NCBI GenBank assembly: GCA_013423385.1
Contig: BLZA01000009.1
Coordinates: 558,001-622,000, forward strand
Reading direction: 5' to 3'
DNA length: 64,000 bases
DNA from: Naganishia liquefaciens
Lineage: Eukaryota; Basidiomycota; Tremellomycetes; Filobasidiales; Filobasidiaceae
Of this stretch, positions 30,526 to 42,123 are shown piece by piece. Position 1 is the stretch's first letter, and the number at the start of each line of letters is the position of its first letter. The notes under the pieces were generated by a model. That model did not search any database, was not told the DNA's origin, and worked only from the letters and a program-made list of their open reading frames with translations. The position numbers were made by a program, and so were the translations under genes.

Positions 30526-32465
30526 AACGTTTCCACTATCGATGACGATCCCATCGGGCACCTGTCCCCCGTTTATTGTCGTGGGACCCTGCACGGACGT
30601 CGCGTTCGCCCGGGTTCCATTCACCGCCGCGGCGTTCCACTCGATTCCCACCTCACCGGCAACGAGCGTCCACTGCCCGGCACTCGCTTCGGGCGCATCC
30701 CCCAACGCGAGCCTGACCGTCATCCCGAACGCGCCACTCGACCGTTCGACCAAGCCTTCATACACGAGCACGCGCGCGTCGTCGGTGTTTGTCTGATCGA
30801 GATTGACCACGATGGGCAGGGCCTGACGCGCGGCAAAGACCTCGACCTGGACGTTGCGCGTGCGCTGATTGCACGGCGGCAATGCCGCGCACCCGGGCGT
30901 CGTTACGTAGACGCGGTAGAAGCCCGTGCTCCCGACGTACGGATAATACGTGATCGAAGGTCGTTGCGCATCGTCGGCGCTAATGGTCGTCGTCAACACC
31001 CTGCGCACCGTCCCGCTGATGCTCGTCTCCACCTCGACCGTGTCCCATTCCGCTTGCTCGCCCGTCGTCTGTACGCGCGCCGTCCCATTGACACCCGCCA
31101 CGCCCGTACACACATTGGCATTCTCGGCCTCGACCGAGGCGACGGCGCCGGCCCCGTCACTCAACAATTGCATCAGCGCCAACCCACCGCCGGCGCCGGT
31201 CCATCCTTCGAGGTAGACCTGGAACCCGGTAATGTCCTCGGCATCGGCAAAGAGAAAATCCTGTGCGTTGATCCCCGACGTGAGTGCGAGCGGACAGGAT
31301 TGCGTGCATGAGGACGCGAGCAGGGTTTCCGGGTCGGTATAGGTCAATGTCCGAACGGTGTTGTCCGGTATGGTTACGATGCTGTTGGAATGGGTCAGAC
31401 GGGGGGATTTGAGCGGGTGGGGGGGGGGGGAGGGAACCCCTGGGTGACTAACCGAAACCGCGTTGTTCCCCTGCCATCCCCAATATTGCCCAACCTGACG
31501 CCGCGCGCACGAACGTCCCGATACAGATTCACCGTCACTTTACCCGCGCTCCCGTCCCTGACCCACCACGCCTGGCCACCGGCACACAGCAGGTTGCGCG
31601 GATCTGAATGCGCCGTATTTGATGACAGAGGTCCGGCATCGATGGCGCTGACGGATGTGGAGAGTGGGAGCGGGAGGAGGTACGGCGAGTCGGCGGTGCC
31701 GAGCGTTCCGAGCGGGGCCGAGGGCAGACTGGATGTCGTCGTATTCAGGTACACGCCCGTCGAGTTTCCGGGCGACGATGCGGCCGTTGCGTTCCATGTT
31801 GTTGCGGTTGTGTTTGTATTGGTCGTCGTATTCCCCGCATTGCTTGCCAATTCGGTCGTAAACGTCCCCCCCAAGACGATCGCGTGTCCGAGCCGGGCCA
31901 TCACTTCGACAGCACCATCCACGCCTCCCCAACCGGGTGCGCGCCATTCCCCCTCGGCTTCATCCCACACGGCGATATTCCCCCTATACGCCTCCTCCTC
32001 CTCCTCCTCCTCCTCCGCCGCCGCCGCCGCCGCGCTTCCTTGCACCCCGGCGGGCGCGGAAAAGTTTCCACCGACGTAGACGAGGCGTGTCTCGGTGTCA
32101 CATAGCATCGCACGCACGCTCCCCCGAATCCCTTGGCCGCACGCGCGCATCGCCGTACCATCCCACGCGACCACGCCCGTGAATCCTCCGCGTGTTTGCG
32201 TACCGTTGCCATCTTCTACGAGTCCATCAAAGTCGCCGCCGAGATACGTGATGCCGTCCATCACGCACAGGGCGTCGACGACGCTTGTTCCGCTCGTCGT
32301 GGCGGTCGTGGTGGCGGTCGTGGTGCGCCATGTCGTCCCATCAATGATCGCTGCCGCGGGCGCGTCTGCTGCCGCTTCGGGCGGCGCTGTGCCTTGCCAT
32401 ACATTGATTCCTGTGAATGCGCCGACGAGGGCTACGCTGCCCATGCGGGAAAAGTCGGGGCGCAT
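27518..32465 (-). CDS. RAX2: Rax2-like cell-polarity membrane protein with C-terminal SH3 domain
   Basis: Large type I membrane protein of the Rax2 family (cortical markers for bud or tip site). The ectodomain is built of Kelch-like repeats around GG-x-F motifs: RMGSVALVGAFTGINVW, YLGGDFDGLV, YVGGNFSAP, LGGTFTTELA, RIVTIPDNTV, YVGGNFTAAGNYSN, VGGEFTALTG, LGGNFSLPDVQANNLGIWD, AGAFTTAGSLGCVGICSWD. Many Asn-x-Thr/Ser sites fit glycosylation. A membrane span lies near 28040-28120 (GYLALGLIVLIAIAISTGLV). The cytosolic tail ends in an SH3 domain (AKYDFVGEDQRELSVKAGD to GLVPAAYVW). A poly-Thr and a poly-Glu run come from microsatellites. An intron with a poly-C run lies near 31380-31450. The 5' end is unsure: 32465 is an internal Met and no ATG-led signal peptide could be joined. 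Confidence 0.85.
30485..30525. repeat. (GTC)n trinucleotide microsatellite in RAX2
   Basis: About 13 copies of GTC, read on the minus strand as ACG codons for a run of 14 Thr in the Rax2 ectodomain. The length probably varies between strains. Confidence 0.9.
31991..32033. repeat. (CTC)n then (CGC)n compound microsatellite in RAX2
   Basis: Trinucleotide run changing from CTC to CGC units. On the coding strand it encodes poly-Ala followed by poly-Glu within the Rax2 ectodomain. Confidence 0.85.
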
Positions 32466-32774
32466 GGTGGGCTACTGGCGAGGCGAGGGGGGAAGGGGGG
32501 GCCAATGAGGCACCCGGGTGAAACATGATGATCTGCGGCTCCTTTGAATTGCTGTTCGAGGGATTGTTGATGCGCGCGTCGCGGATGCAAACGCAAAGGG
32601 GGAAAGGACTCCAATTATTGCGCAACGAGGCAGCGATCGACACTAGCGCGCGCGCGTCCGGGGCAGCACCAGCCTGCAGTAGCCGGTCATGGCAATCTGA
32701 GGCGGGCTGGCACTCGGTCCGGCCTCTTTCTCTCCCCCCCTCGGTCGCCCATCCACAAGCCCGCAAGCCTCACC
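32466..32774. promoter_or_regulatory. Divergent promoter region, 309 bp, of RAX2 and PEX19
   Basis: Very GC-rich gap between the two divergent genes. It should also contain the missing 5' exon of RAX2. A hydrophobic signal-peptide-like stretch can be read on the minus strand near 32560-32640 (AIIGVLSPFAFASA), but no ATG leads it. Confidence 0.4.
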
Positions 32775-33971
32775 ATGCCGCAAGACGAAGACCTCGACGA
32801 CCTAGACGACATCCTCGATGACTTTTCGGCTCCGCCCAAGCCCGCAGCTCCGAAGCCCTCCCCGCCGCCGCAGCAGCAGCAGCGGCAGCAGGACGATCCC
32901 TCCGAGGCCGACCTCGCGCGCCAGATGGCCGCCCTCTTGGCTTCGCTCGGAGGACCGCAAGATGGCGAGGCGGATGCGCGAGGGAAAGGACAAGGGGACG
33001 ACGGCGACGGCGACGGCGACGGCGATGATGATGATGATTTGACAAAGCTGCTCGCGCAGATTATGCGTGCCGGACAGGGACAAGAGGACGAAACGGACGG
33101 AGCAGAATCGGGAATGGATGGTGCCGGGTTTGAACAGCTCTTGGCCTCGCTCGGACAGCCGGCGCCGATACCCACGGCGTCCGGGTCCACGTCCACGTCC
33201 ACCGCTCCAACACGCTCCAAGCCACCCGCGGCCGCATCCACCGACGACAAACCCCTCAGCTTTGAGGAAACCATCAAGCGCACAATGTCCAACCTCAAGG
33301 ACTCGGAAGCCTCTTCCCGCGCCAACGCCTCCTCCGCACCAGATCCCAACGACCCGCTCGCCCAGCTACTCGCATCCCTCAACATTGACCCCTCCGAACT
33401 CGACCTCGATGCCCTCGCCGCCGCCGCCGCCGCCGCCGGTGGTGGTGGTGCCGATCCCCAAGGCGCAGGCGGCGACTTTTCAGGCGTCCTCGACGGCATG
33501 ATGAAACAACTCATGACCAAGGAAATCCTCGAAGAGCCCCTCGCCGAACTCGCCGACAAGTATCCTCCGTACCTCGCCACACACGGCGCCTCCCTTCCCG
33601 CGGCCCAACGCACAAAGTATACCCAGCAGAACGCCATTGTCGTTCAGATTCTCGAGATCTTTAGGGATCCAGCGTATAGCGATGCCTCGGATGCGCAGCG
33701 GAGTCGGGTCACGGCGCTGATGACGCAGGTACGTCTCCCCCACCTTGCCTTCCTTGTTGGCATTCCTTCTTCTGGGCTGACAAGGTGCGCGTTAGATGCA
33801 GGATCTGGGGTCACCGCCGGATGAGATTATGGGTGACATGCCCGAGGGACTCGTACGTATCCCGCCTTTGCGGACCCTACCCTTTTTTTGGTCGTAAAGA
33901 TCCGGGAAGAAGCTGATTGTTTTGTTTGCGCATCGTAGGATCTCGGTGGGGAAGGATGTACGATCATGTAG
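32775..33971 (+). CDS. PEX19: Peroxin Pex19, farnesylated peroxisomal membrane-protein receptor
   Basis: Cytosolic chaperone and shuttling receptor that delivers membrane proteins to peroxisomes through Pex3. The acidic N-terminus (DEDLDDLDDILDDF) is the Pex3-binding type, FEETIKRTMSNL is the central helical motif, and the helical cargo-binding domain reads GMMKQLMTKEILEEPLAELADKYPPYL, then QNAIVVQILEIF, and DLGSPPDEIMGDMPEGLDLGG. Two introns (33729-33795, 33853-33938) must be removed to reach the C-terminus GEGCTIM, a CaaX farnesylation box as in other Pex19 proteins. Asp and Gln runs come from short repeats. It is divergent from RAX2, with which it shares a strikingly high GC content. Confidence 0.95.
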
Positions 33972-35859
33972 CACGGGGGCGAAATTCCCGGGTCCGCCGT
34001 TGCGGATCACGATCTATGGGATAATGTGGCATTTTCGAGAACGCTTTTGCGTGTGTGATCTCGGACGCGGCGCGCCGCGTTGGTCAAGTCGGTCGAGGCG
34101 TTCCTCTCTGGATTATACGTGTCGTCTCCAGCGAGTGGATCGCGCAGTCGCTCGGTGAACCACCGGATGACATATATACCTCTTTTTCTTTGGCTTTATG
34201 AGCCCCCTCCCCCCCACCTTGTCCCCTGGCCGTGACCTGCGAATTCCTTTGGAACGTGCTTGCATCCACAACGACCTCCCTCGCAAGAGTCGACCACGAC
34301 TTGTTGAGCAAGTAGCCGCCGTACAATGAGGCATGATAGATGCGTCGGGATCCGCTTGATCAGCCTGAGAGGATGGTGTCTCTGGCGCGGCGAACGATGC
34401 GGGCCATCGTGCCCCCCATGAAACAGCGGCGTGCCAAATGACCGGATCCCCGTGTGTTGTTCTCGCTGGTCGCGGGATCCTTTGAAACTCGTCACAGCCA
34501 TTTGGTGAGCACACGTCCTTAAGGGCGAAAGGCAAAAAGAAGCGTTGCACGCCCAAGGTGTCAAAGCTCCGTTTGGGCGGGCAAGCTGGAATGTGACAGC
34601 AAACCTGTGATTATGCGCTGGTCAACGCGCGTCGAGAGACCTGGCCGGGTGGAGATGAAAGAGGGGTTCCGCTTGATGATAGCAGGTCACCAAGAATGAC
34701 CAGCTCTCGATTGTGATGAGGCTATGATGAAGCTATGAGTTTTCACTTGCAACACGGGCAACAAATGGTTCGCTCCGTCGAGGCAATATCAGCTATGCCT
34801 TCAGACGATCTGAGGATCGGCGTATCATCAATGAAGACTTGAGCGCAAGTGCGGCAGCGCCGCAACACGCTCTTCCGGAGAGGTTCCCTTCAAGGCATCG
34901 CTTTGAAGCGATCTGCTCGATGGACTGCGGCATACCTGAAGCTGAAGCGGTGGGCAGGGATGGGAAAAAGAGTTGGATGACTGTAGCCTTCTATCAGTGG
35001 CAAAGGGGGCTCTCAGGACACATTCTACGTTCCCGTCGTTGTGCTTTGCATGCTCTCGTAGCGAGCGCCTCTTCAGGCCTTGTCCGTAAGACCCCGCACA
35101 ACACGAATCAAGTGACAACAAGCCCAGATACGACAGTACAGCCGGGGGACTGCCTCAATGGCACACCGGTGTCTATGGAAGCCCATCATGCTTCATCCCT
35201 GCCTTATCGCCCTTCAATGGTCGAGACCCATTATCAGCCAAATTTCGAGTCTGACTGATCACCATTCAGTGTCGCGACCGAGTCTGAGCGGCTTGCCAAG
35301 GCGCAACGCTGACTGTTTTGCGCGAGTGCACTGGATAAGATCCGTCTCACTGTCAGAAGTATGCTATTCATTGAATCCACGGAAGCGACATCGAGATGCG
35401 TAAAGGGCAAAAAGCTGACAAGACAGACCTGTTTCTGAAATTAAAACAGTCCATCTTGACAGCTTATTGGTAATGGTACTGACTCCAAAACCCACGGACG
35501 ATGCCCTTCTGCTTTCGGCCTTCATGGCACGCACAATTTACTTCCCACATAGTGACCAGTCGACCGTCGCTTTCGCGTGGCCGGAAGCGGCCCTCTACTA
35601 GCCACCTGTACAAAAACACCAGCGATGTCGCGCCTCTGGGGTTTCCCATGAAGTGGCCTAGCCAGCACGATGATCTTGGGTCCTACAGTCAATCGTCATG
35701 CCATCGTGGTCATCGATTCCACTTCATGCTACATCCTTCGTTTATACAAGGGATACAATCTCCAGACTTATGTGCCTTGCTACAACGCCTACCTTCCAGG
35801 TACAACTATTGTCGACCGGTCTCCGCACGGCCGTGGCTTCCTCCTCGTCGCCCCTGACG
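33972..35859. other. Gene-poor convergent intergenic region, 1.9 kb
   Basis: Between the 3' ends of PEX19 (plus) and the ankyrin gene (minus). Short open frames exist (34113-34556 minus, 34839-35258 plus, 34828-35121 minus), but the longest plus frame begins with TTG, none has a recognisable domain, and none could be extended by splicing. GC content falls from the PEX19 level after about 34,150. No tRNA or transposon signature was seen. Confidence 0.5.
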
Positions 35860-38800
35860 CTACGACTTTGACTTGGCCAATCGCATAGCCGTCTTTAGCC
35901 CATCTCCCCAGCGGTGAGGCTTGTGGCCCGTCGCAAGCGGCGTGACCGGTGACCCAGATCCAGCAGAACTCGGCGTCGGAGTCTGTTCCGCGTCGACACT
36001 CGCTTTGCGCATATCGCTCGGCCCAGCATGGCCAAACCGAGTCGAGCCGCCTGGTTCCGACTTCTTGGACTGTTTCTCCTGCCCTTTCACCAGACCCGGG
36101 CTTGTGTCGGTACTAGCCACACTGTCATTTCCGTAGGAGGCACTCCCGCGACGAGGAGGGTTCTCGATGACCAACATTTTGCTCGGATCCATCTGACGAC
36201 TGGTCGACGGCCTTGCCGGAACCGCATCCATCTTGAGGCCAGAAGACCGAGCGAGCAGCTTGCTGGGCGGCGGAATTCGAGATTCGGTACCTCGACTTGG
36301 CTTGCGGAAAGCCGTGGCAGTTTCAGCAGAATTGATCGGGGAGTATCGCTCCGGCCCCTGAATCATGGTCGTCGCTCCTAGAGACACCGATCGTTGCTGT
36401 CGCCCTTGAGAATGGTCATTCTGCTTGAGCCCCGTCATTAACCAGTGATCCTCGATTCTGACAGGAGGACGCGTGGGGTTCTTGGCACTGGATCCATAGA
36501 GTGGGGCTTCCTTCATCAAAGCCAGACCTTTGTCCCGATAAGCGGCCGCACGGGTCTCGTAAATTCGGTTGATCGAGGGCAGAGCAGCTGGCGGAGCATG
36601 AGCAGTAAATAGCTCGTCAAGGAGCGGACCACCTGAAACAGGAATGAGCAGACTGCCATCGGACCGCACACAAGACTTGCCTTGCACAGATCCTTCCGCT
36701 TGCGCACTCTCGCGCTCGTCCGCTGACCCAGTTGTGGAGTCAACGACCGTGCCCTCGCGATTGTATCCCAAGTCAGACAGACCCGATACCGTTCTGGCTT
36801 GTTTCGCAACCATGCGACTGTTTTCCGTCTTGATTGTCGCGTTACTATCTGTCGAGCTGGATGTGCGCAACTCGGGTCGCTTGATGTACGACCGTGAGAC
36901 TTGCTCGGCTGTTGTGTTTTCGATTGCGCCTCTGTCCCGACTGACACTGGATTCCTCACTAGCTTGAGAGCCAGGACCTTTTGACAAATTAGCTTCCTGG
37001 GCCATGATATCTCCATAGGCAGCCAGCTGTTCCGCCAGAGAGACAGTGGAACCCTGACGAGAGTTAGAAACCACGCGCAGTATCTCTTGCTCAGTCTTGC
37101 GACGGCGCTCGATGGCTTTGTATTTCGCCTTTTCCCGCTCCGTGTTGGATTGCAATTCCTCTGCCTGACTCTTCATGGGAAGAGTATACAGGAGATCCGG
37201 GGCGTCGCCTCGCCTTTTGCTGACTCTTCGAACTAGTCGCTCCTTGACTGAAAGCCCGTCTTCCGAAGTCGGCACAACAGAGGGTCCTGACACACACTGG
37301 GATGACGACATGGAAGGCGGCGTCAAGTTGGTATCAATTGTCTCCATAGTAGATATGGTCGAGACAGTATCGTTCCGCGATCTTCCATGTCTGCGTAGGG
37401 ACGGCGGACGGGACATCGGCTTTTGAATGGGATGTGTCCAGTCGGTGCCTTCCGGTTCTGCTAAGAGAGATTTCCCAAAGGGCAAAGGCGGGATCTGCGG
37501 CCCGCCGGACACGGCAGATGAAGCGAGCGAGGTCAAACTTGCGCGTCGACTGCGCACTTTGGCGTTTTTGCGGGCCGCCGCTCTATCCCATATACTCTCG
37601 CCGATCCCATCTTCTTTTTCACGGCGGTCAAAGTCGGGCGATTCGTCATTCGAAACGACACCGGAGGCTTTGCTGCGATCCGTTTCTGATTCTGTATTCA
37701 CCTTTCTCTGTTCTGGCTTTCGTGGAGAGAGCGGACTGGAAAAGTAGGAGGTCGGCAACGTTGCAGACCGCGGTTTCGGACCACCAAGCGGCGATGGTGT
37801 ACTCGGCTCATGCCAAGGTGACAGTCGAGCGAATCCGCGAGGAGATGTTGGCGATGGACCACCATCTGCTCGAGACTTGAGTATTGATCTGGGAAGATCT
37901 TTCGTATCATCGTCGAAGCTTGCTCTGCCGTTGGCAAGCTGCGTGTCTATTCGGGAGAGCGGCCTCAAGCCAGGTCCAGGCTGAGAAGCACGGCGCTGCA
38001 TTGCGACCGCAGATGCCATGCCATCGGCTACATCATGGGCACTTGTAGCAACGCCGGCCGCTTCACTCGCAGAGACCGTCGAGCTGACAACTGGATTCTG
38101 GAAGTTGACTTGCGAAGCGGATCTAGGTCGTCCATTGCCCACAGCTGCGGGGTGAATTCCATCTACGCTCAAACGCTTCAGTCGATCAACAGATTGATCT
38201 AACCCTTCCGTTGGCAGGTTTGGTATCGTTGTCCGAGGCGGTGAAGGTGATGCCGAAGGTGGTGAGCCATTATGTGCACCTCGTCGGAAAAGGTGGAGCA
38301 GGCTCTGCCTTGACAATCCCCTGATCGATGGCGGGGCCGTAGACGACTCGTCTGAATCTTGGGTTCGCGTGCGCCCTCTGAAGACGTGAATCTCACTACC
38401 GGCGTCCGAAGCATGGCTCCTCCTATGCAGAGCTTCCCGAAGACTGGCTGCCGGATGTGTGACTCTCCCGAACAAGCCATTATGAGAAGTCCGCCGCTCC
38501 TCGCTTGGCACGATGCCGCTGGGCGGGAGTGCTGAGCGATTGAGGTCGAGTGATTCGCCACGTTTACGTTCGTGTGTCAACCCTTCCTTATCACCTTTAC
38601 CTGACGTCACCCGTAGCGAACCACCTCTCCTTCCGCCAAACATGTGATCCAGACTTTTTCGGATTTGTATGCGTTGCTGTCGATCTGCATTTTGAGGTTC
38701 CTTGCCCTTTCCTTTCCAGGCCGACGATTTCCCTAAGGTCGGAGATGCATATTCTTCGTCATCTTCGTGGTCGTCATCCTCTACTGCATGAGAATCCGAC

Positions 38801-39480
38801 CCATTCCCAAAAGATTCCCGCCTGGCAAACTCTTTCTTCTCCTCTTCCTCCCTCTCTTGTACCTTAGCTCGTTCTTCGTCGAGCATTGCCTCCCACGTTC
38901 GCAATGTTTCCACAACATCCATGTGTCCTGCCTCGGCCGCAACCATTTCGGGTGTCGTGCCGAACTTGTCCGGCTTCTGCACCGCTCCACACGCGAGGAG
39001 GATGCGAACGATCTTGTCGTGTCCATTGGCGGCGGCAAAGTGTAATGGTGTAGATCCAGCATGGCCGAGCACAGTGGATTGCTGTCTGGTATCCAGATAA
39101 CGACGGGGCAATCGTGGTGCATTGACGTCAGCACCCCGGTCGATAAGCATGCGAACCACTTGTTCATTGCCTCCTGAGCAGGCTGCGTGAATTGGAAGCA
39201 ATCCATGAAGGATAGAATTGACAGGTTGCCCATGTGTAAGAGCACTGTATTGGAAAGAGTGGACGATCAGCTGCCACATTCGCCGGAAGGAAGAGCTTGA
39301 ACACACTAGTGGACAAGTCCTACGTTTCCGGACACGGCAGCAGGATGAAGCTCGAGATTGGGGTCTGCCGGTATGCGTTCACTCAGTCACAAAACCAAAA
39401 GCGTTTACGAACGACTTACAATGATACACGACGTCGTACTTTGCTTCAGCAACCTTCTCGGCTTTTTTGCTGACCGCCAT
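35860..39480 (-). CDS. Ankyrin-repeat protein with long Ser-rich disordered tail
   Basis: Protein of roughly 1,170 residues. The start at 39480 (MAVSKKAEKVAEAKYDVVYH) is reached by joining two short 5' exons to the main exon; the joins give HYPNLELHPAAVSGNVGLVHYALTHGQPVNS. Ankyrin repeats follow: LLPIHAACSGGNEQVVRMLIDRGADVNAP, GSTPLHFAAANGHDKIVRILLACGA and GTTPEMVAAEAGHMDVVETLRTW. Then come a Glu/Lys-rich helix and a tail of more than 900 residues rich in Ser, Pro, Arg and basic-directed phosphosite-like motifs, ending RLAKSKS. Such proteins are common in basidiomycetes; the binding partner is unknown. The tail could be a kinase-regulated scaffold, which is an inference from composition only. 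Confidence 0.85.
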
Positions 39481-40922
39481 GGCTGACGTCCTCGATTACC
39501 GTCGATGCGCGTTCGCACCACCGTCACCTGGCTATCAAATCACCTCGAGCCTTTGCTATCGCTATCACTATCGCTATCGCAAGAGCCACGCTGAGCCTCT
39601 CGAAACGGCGAGTCGATCCGAGCCTTGGTCAAAACATCAACGCCCGAGTCGAGTTCCGGTGTTAAGCCGTCCTCAGGTAGAGAATCTGGTCGGGAGGCTG
39701 GTCAAGATCGACGAAGACAACCTTGCTGGCTGGTAGTTGTATAGAAGCGCCGGTGAGTATTGTACACGCGTGCCTGACCAAGAGTAACAAGCCTTTGAGC
39801 GACGCTGGTGGCTGAACTCTGTCGATCGCGGGGTAGTAGCTTCCGCCTCTGAAGATCTCCTGGCCATGTGCAGCGCAATGTGCGCGGGAGAAACGGGATC
39901 AAAGGCGGCGTTCGCGGCAAGTTGCGAGTAGCGGAAGAAGTCACTATCGCCGGGGTCGATGAACTACGACTGCTATCACGACCGATCCCTCATAAAAACA
40001 TCTCTTTCGCACGTGCACGCTGTGATCTGCTACTGCAGTCAATCCTTGTCTCGTCACGCATCATCATAAATGAGGTCCTCCTTGACCGGCAATTTACCCC
40101 GAGGTGCGGCAAGGTGCGGCGCCCGAGAGGCATCCCGTCATCTTCGATCCAACGATCAGGTGGAGGCCGCTTGAGGTGACTCACCCTTGTCAGACAAAGT
40201 TTGATAGAGCGCCGAATCTTCATGCACTCCTTCAAGTGAAGCCTGCATACGCCTTATCAGAGCAAGGGTTGATGTCCGACCCTGCACCATCTCTGTCAGA
40301 CCCATACCCTTGGTAAAATTACTGATCCTGACAATGTTTCCCGACAGAGCTCGAACCTCATGTGACAAGTGACACCCGAGGCAGAATTTAATCAGTGTCT
40401 TCCGGCGGTGCGGCCGGAATTCGGCATCGCTTCGGAGGCCGATTCCAAGTTCCGAAACGTGTCCGCTAGCTCGCTTGGCGAGACCATACTTTGAGAGATC
40501 CAGAAGTAGCAGCGGAAGTGGCTTCAGAACTCGTTAGCATGAGCTTCAGCACGCATCAAGCGCTTCAGCCTAATACCTCTTGACCATTATATTCATGACT
40601 AGTCCCAGTCGTTGTTACTGTAGGTATCGAGTACAAGGGTTGAGCATAATATGTTTGTAAGGCGGTTGCGCAGACCTATCAAGCAGACGGCGCGACAATG
40701 CCGTTGAGTGTTGTAGGTAAGGCGGCCCTTCACGCATAGTATGGACACGGAGATACAACGGAAGATGACATAGAATACAGGACTACTATTTCTCTTCCCG
40801 AGCACTGCAAGCGTGGATGACGAACGGTACGAAGTCTGAAGTGATCGCCTTCTGCCTCCTCGAATTGGCTGTCACTGCAAACTTCCAAATAACACCTTTG
40901 CTCATCCTTCGTTACGCAGAAA
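39481..40922. other. Intergenic, 1.4 kb
   Basis: Upstream region of the ankyrin gene and downstream region of the coiled-coil gene, both on the minus strand. Small open frames (for example 39868-40179 plus, 39990-40235 minus) have no recognisable product. It contains the short repeat listed at 39555-39579. Confidence 0.45.
39555..39579. repeat. Imperfect GCTATC/ACTATC hexamer repeat
   Basis: About four tandem copies of a TATC-containing hexamer, some 75-100 bp upstream of the ankyrin-gene ATG. Read on the other strand it gives GATAGC/GATAGT units, so it might act as a low-affinity GATA array. No function is shown. Confidence 0.6.
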
Positions 40923-41864
40923 CTACGAGCTGACTGGCGAGGCACCAGGAGCCTCGTGCTCCGCATCGTCTTCCGACACAGAGTCCATCTCGACATCTTC
41001 GTCACCTTTCTCCGCAACGGGTGAGGGAAGGCGTACAGCTACGAAGGCATCTTTAGCCTTAGCCAAGGCCTAACGCGAAACCATCTTGAGCGGACACTTC
41101 GCTAAAAGGGCGAATGACTCACCTGCTGCAATTCCGACAATGATGAGTCTGCTAGAATCGCCTTTTTCTTGAGCAAACTCGATTCCTGCTGCAGTTCCTG
41201 TAGCCTAGCTTGCAGAGACGCATACTGGCTCTCGCGTCTGAAGGGCAAAGGGATGAATAAAATGGCTGTGCTCAAATCGAGAGGGACATACTCTGTGATC
41301 TCTTGCAATTCAAATTCCAATCTTGCCTTCTTCATGCCTTGTTCGTAGTATGGATCACCGGCCTCAGCTGTCGTGGGCATATAAGTATGAAGATTCGACG
41401 AGAACAGTCTCGCGCCGACAACCGGCTTACGCAGGGGATCCGATCGGGTTTGACAGTACGCTTCGAACGCTTCAGCGGCGGGCAACGTCTCGGTAGGAGC
41501 GCCACCTCTGCGCGACAGGAGTGAGTAACCCTATATCAGACGTTGGAGACGGCTCGACTTACTCGACCTGCAATTCCCCAACAACCCTCGTCAGAGTCCT
41601 CTTCTCCAATTGAAGCCTCGCAAATTCGGCATCCGTCTTCTCAAGACCGAGTTTTGCACTAGCGGTTTTGGCGCATTCTGCATTCAGATTCGCCTGAGCG
41701 GCACGAAGGGCCGCGCGAAGATGCGCCGTGACATTGACGTCTGGCGGAGTCGTTGAGGAGAGGGACGAAGATTCCGGGATGAGGGAAAGGACGAGTTCGG
41801 CGGAGGTCGAGGCGTACGGCCCAGTGAGCGGTTTATAGCTGCCTCCGACGGCTGCAGTGGACAT
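40923..41864 (-). CDS. Coiled-coil protein of unknown function
   Basis: Four or more exons give a protein of about 220 residues. The start at 41864 reads MSTAAVGGSYKPLTGPYAST. A first heptad-rich helix (LRAALRAAQANLNAECAKTA) is followed, after a splice near 41500-41570, by EGGAPTETLPAAEAFEAYCQT. A second coiled coil (SLQARLQELQQESSLLKKKA) follows, and the tail is acidic (KGDEDVEMDSVSEDDAEHE). The size and helix-loop-helix layout would suit a small subunit of a nuclear complex (THO-, kinetochore- or Mediator-like), but I recognise no signature and name none. It is divergent from DNA ligase I. Confidence 0.65.
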
Positions 41865-42123
41865 GATGGGCGACGATGCGCGGGGTAGTTCTCAAAGAGC
41901 TTATGAATTTGAGCTGAACATCTACCCCTTTGCATCTCACGATACACGCTTTGCCAGAACCGGGGAAGCCTCCTCCCGATCGCAGGGACTTTCGATTACC
42001 TAAGCACGACTCATTCTGGAAAGTGTCATTTAGCCTTCATGTGACGACGCGGATATCGAACATCGGAACGCGATCTCCTGTTCGCGAAATGCAGGATCTG
42101 ACGCAGAATGATTTCAGAACTTT

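Noticed and set aside
28868-31311. Several long plus-strand frames opposite RAX2
   Set aside because: They are Arg/Pro/Ala-rich shadows produced by the high GC content of the antisense strand. The minus-strand Rax2 frame carries all family motifs.
34839-35258. 139-codon plus-strand open frame after PEX19
   Set aside because: It begins with TTG, has no recognisable domain, and cannot be extended by plausible splicing.
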